A DNA stretch of 61,135 bases, from assembly GCF_004684775.1 (NCBI RefSeq), contig NZ_SRIC01000016.1, positions 1 through 61,135 on the forward strand. Reading direction: 5' to 3'. The stretch is from Streptomyces sp. MZ04 (GTDB taxonomy: Bacteria > Actinomycetota > Actinomycetes > Streptomycetales > Streptomycetaceae). Below the pieces are notes generated by a model. That model searched no databases and was not told where the DNA came from. It saw only the letters and a list, made by a program, of their open reading frames with translations. The position numbers were made by a program, and so were the translations under genes. This document shows, piece after piece, positions 60,911 through 61,135 of the stretch (position 1 is the stretch's first letter; every line of letters starts with the position of its first letter).

Positions 60911-61015
60911 TCAGCCGCCGCAGTTGCAAGGCCCTCCGCTCTGGCAGCCGCAGCTACAGCCCGGACCACATGTGCAGTCCATGGCGCAGTCCGGAGGTAC
61001 TGGCTTGTCGCTCAT
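60911..61015 (-). CDS. Metallothionein-like Cys-rich protein, 34 aa (minus-strand cargo)
   Basis: A 34-residue protein too short for ordinary gene finding. Its sequence from residue 9, DCAMDCTCGPGCSCGCQSGG then PCNCGG, has eight cysteines (10, 14, 16, 20, 22, 24, 30, 32) in CxC and CGC pairs, no aromatic residues and no His. This is the pattern of bacterial metallothioneins, which bind Cu, Zn or Cd in the cytoplasm. ATG 61015 has GGGAGG 8 bases upstream, and TTGAAC about 40 bp before it is a possible -35. It is antisense to the late operon. Confidence 0.78.
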   Translation of the reverse strand: MSDKPVPPDCAMDCTCGPGCSCGCQSGGPCNCGG

Positions 61016-61135
61016 CGAATCAGCCTCCCAATCTGTGCAGTTCTCACCTACCGGTTCAAGCGAACACCCGCACCGACCTGTGCAGAAGTGCGCTACCGGC
61101 CACGAATGGAGCCCTCGCCCGGCCCCCCGTTGCGC

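Overview
The window is high-GC actinobacterial DNA from a Streptomyces-type chromosome. GTG and TTG starts are frequent, genes are packed with 4-bp stop/start overlaps, and the gene set (menaquinone-linked 14-subunit complex I, long-chain polyprenyl synthase, NlpC/P60 hydrolase, SGAP-like aminopeptidase) fits Streptomyces. It is an assembled contig. Bases 1-32 are a Nextera/Tn5 sequencing adapter joined to a broken gene.

Layout. 1-9.4 kb: a partial membrane protein, a secreted M28 aminopeptidase, a flavodoxin-fold oxidoreductase behind a large palindrome, an ABC exporter pair with a LolA-like protein, a CHRD/DUF3455 exported protein, a lipoprotein and a polyprenyl diphosphate synthase. 9.4-20.4 kb: a POT peptide transporter with an S15/CocE hydrolase, a HAD phosphatase, a flavin oxidoreductase with an ATP-grasp ligase, fumarylacetoacetase and RecQ. 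20.5-36.4 kb: the complete nuoA-N operon on the minus strand, translationally coupled almost throughout, with a Rex-type operator before nuoA and a strong terminator after nuoN. 36.4-38.6 kb: a 23-bp tandem repeat array, an NlpC/P60 hydrolase and an ABM-domain monooxygenase.

From about 38.6 kb to the end lies the left part of a temperate siphovirus-like prophage; its right end is outside the window. It begins with a large serine integrase, then a regulatory block: a 72-aa gene, a secreted peptide precursor with four DTSWG repeats divergent from a LuxR-type regulator, a 239-aa unknown protein and an XRE repressor. An early operon follows (YqaJ exonuclease, a frameshifted recT, replication-type proteins). 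The late genes come next: terminase small and large subunits, portal, MuF-like protein, scaffold, major capsid and four connector/completion proteins.

The most unusual content is in the prophage. (1) The DTSWG-repeat peptide and its LuxR neighbour look like a self-contained peptide signalling module that could inform a lysis/lysogeny choice. (2) Six small minus-strand genes with their own ribosome binding sites sit among the rightward genes. They include a two-TM protein with a RHIM/BASS-like amyloid motif, a DUF6082-like protein and a 34-residue, 8-cysteine metallothionein-like protein at 60911-61015. These look like lysogenic cargo. (3) recT is broken by a 7-bp tandem duplication.
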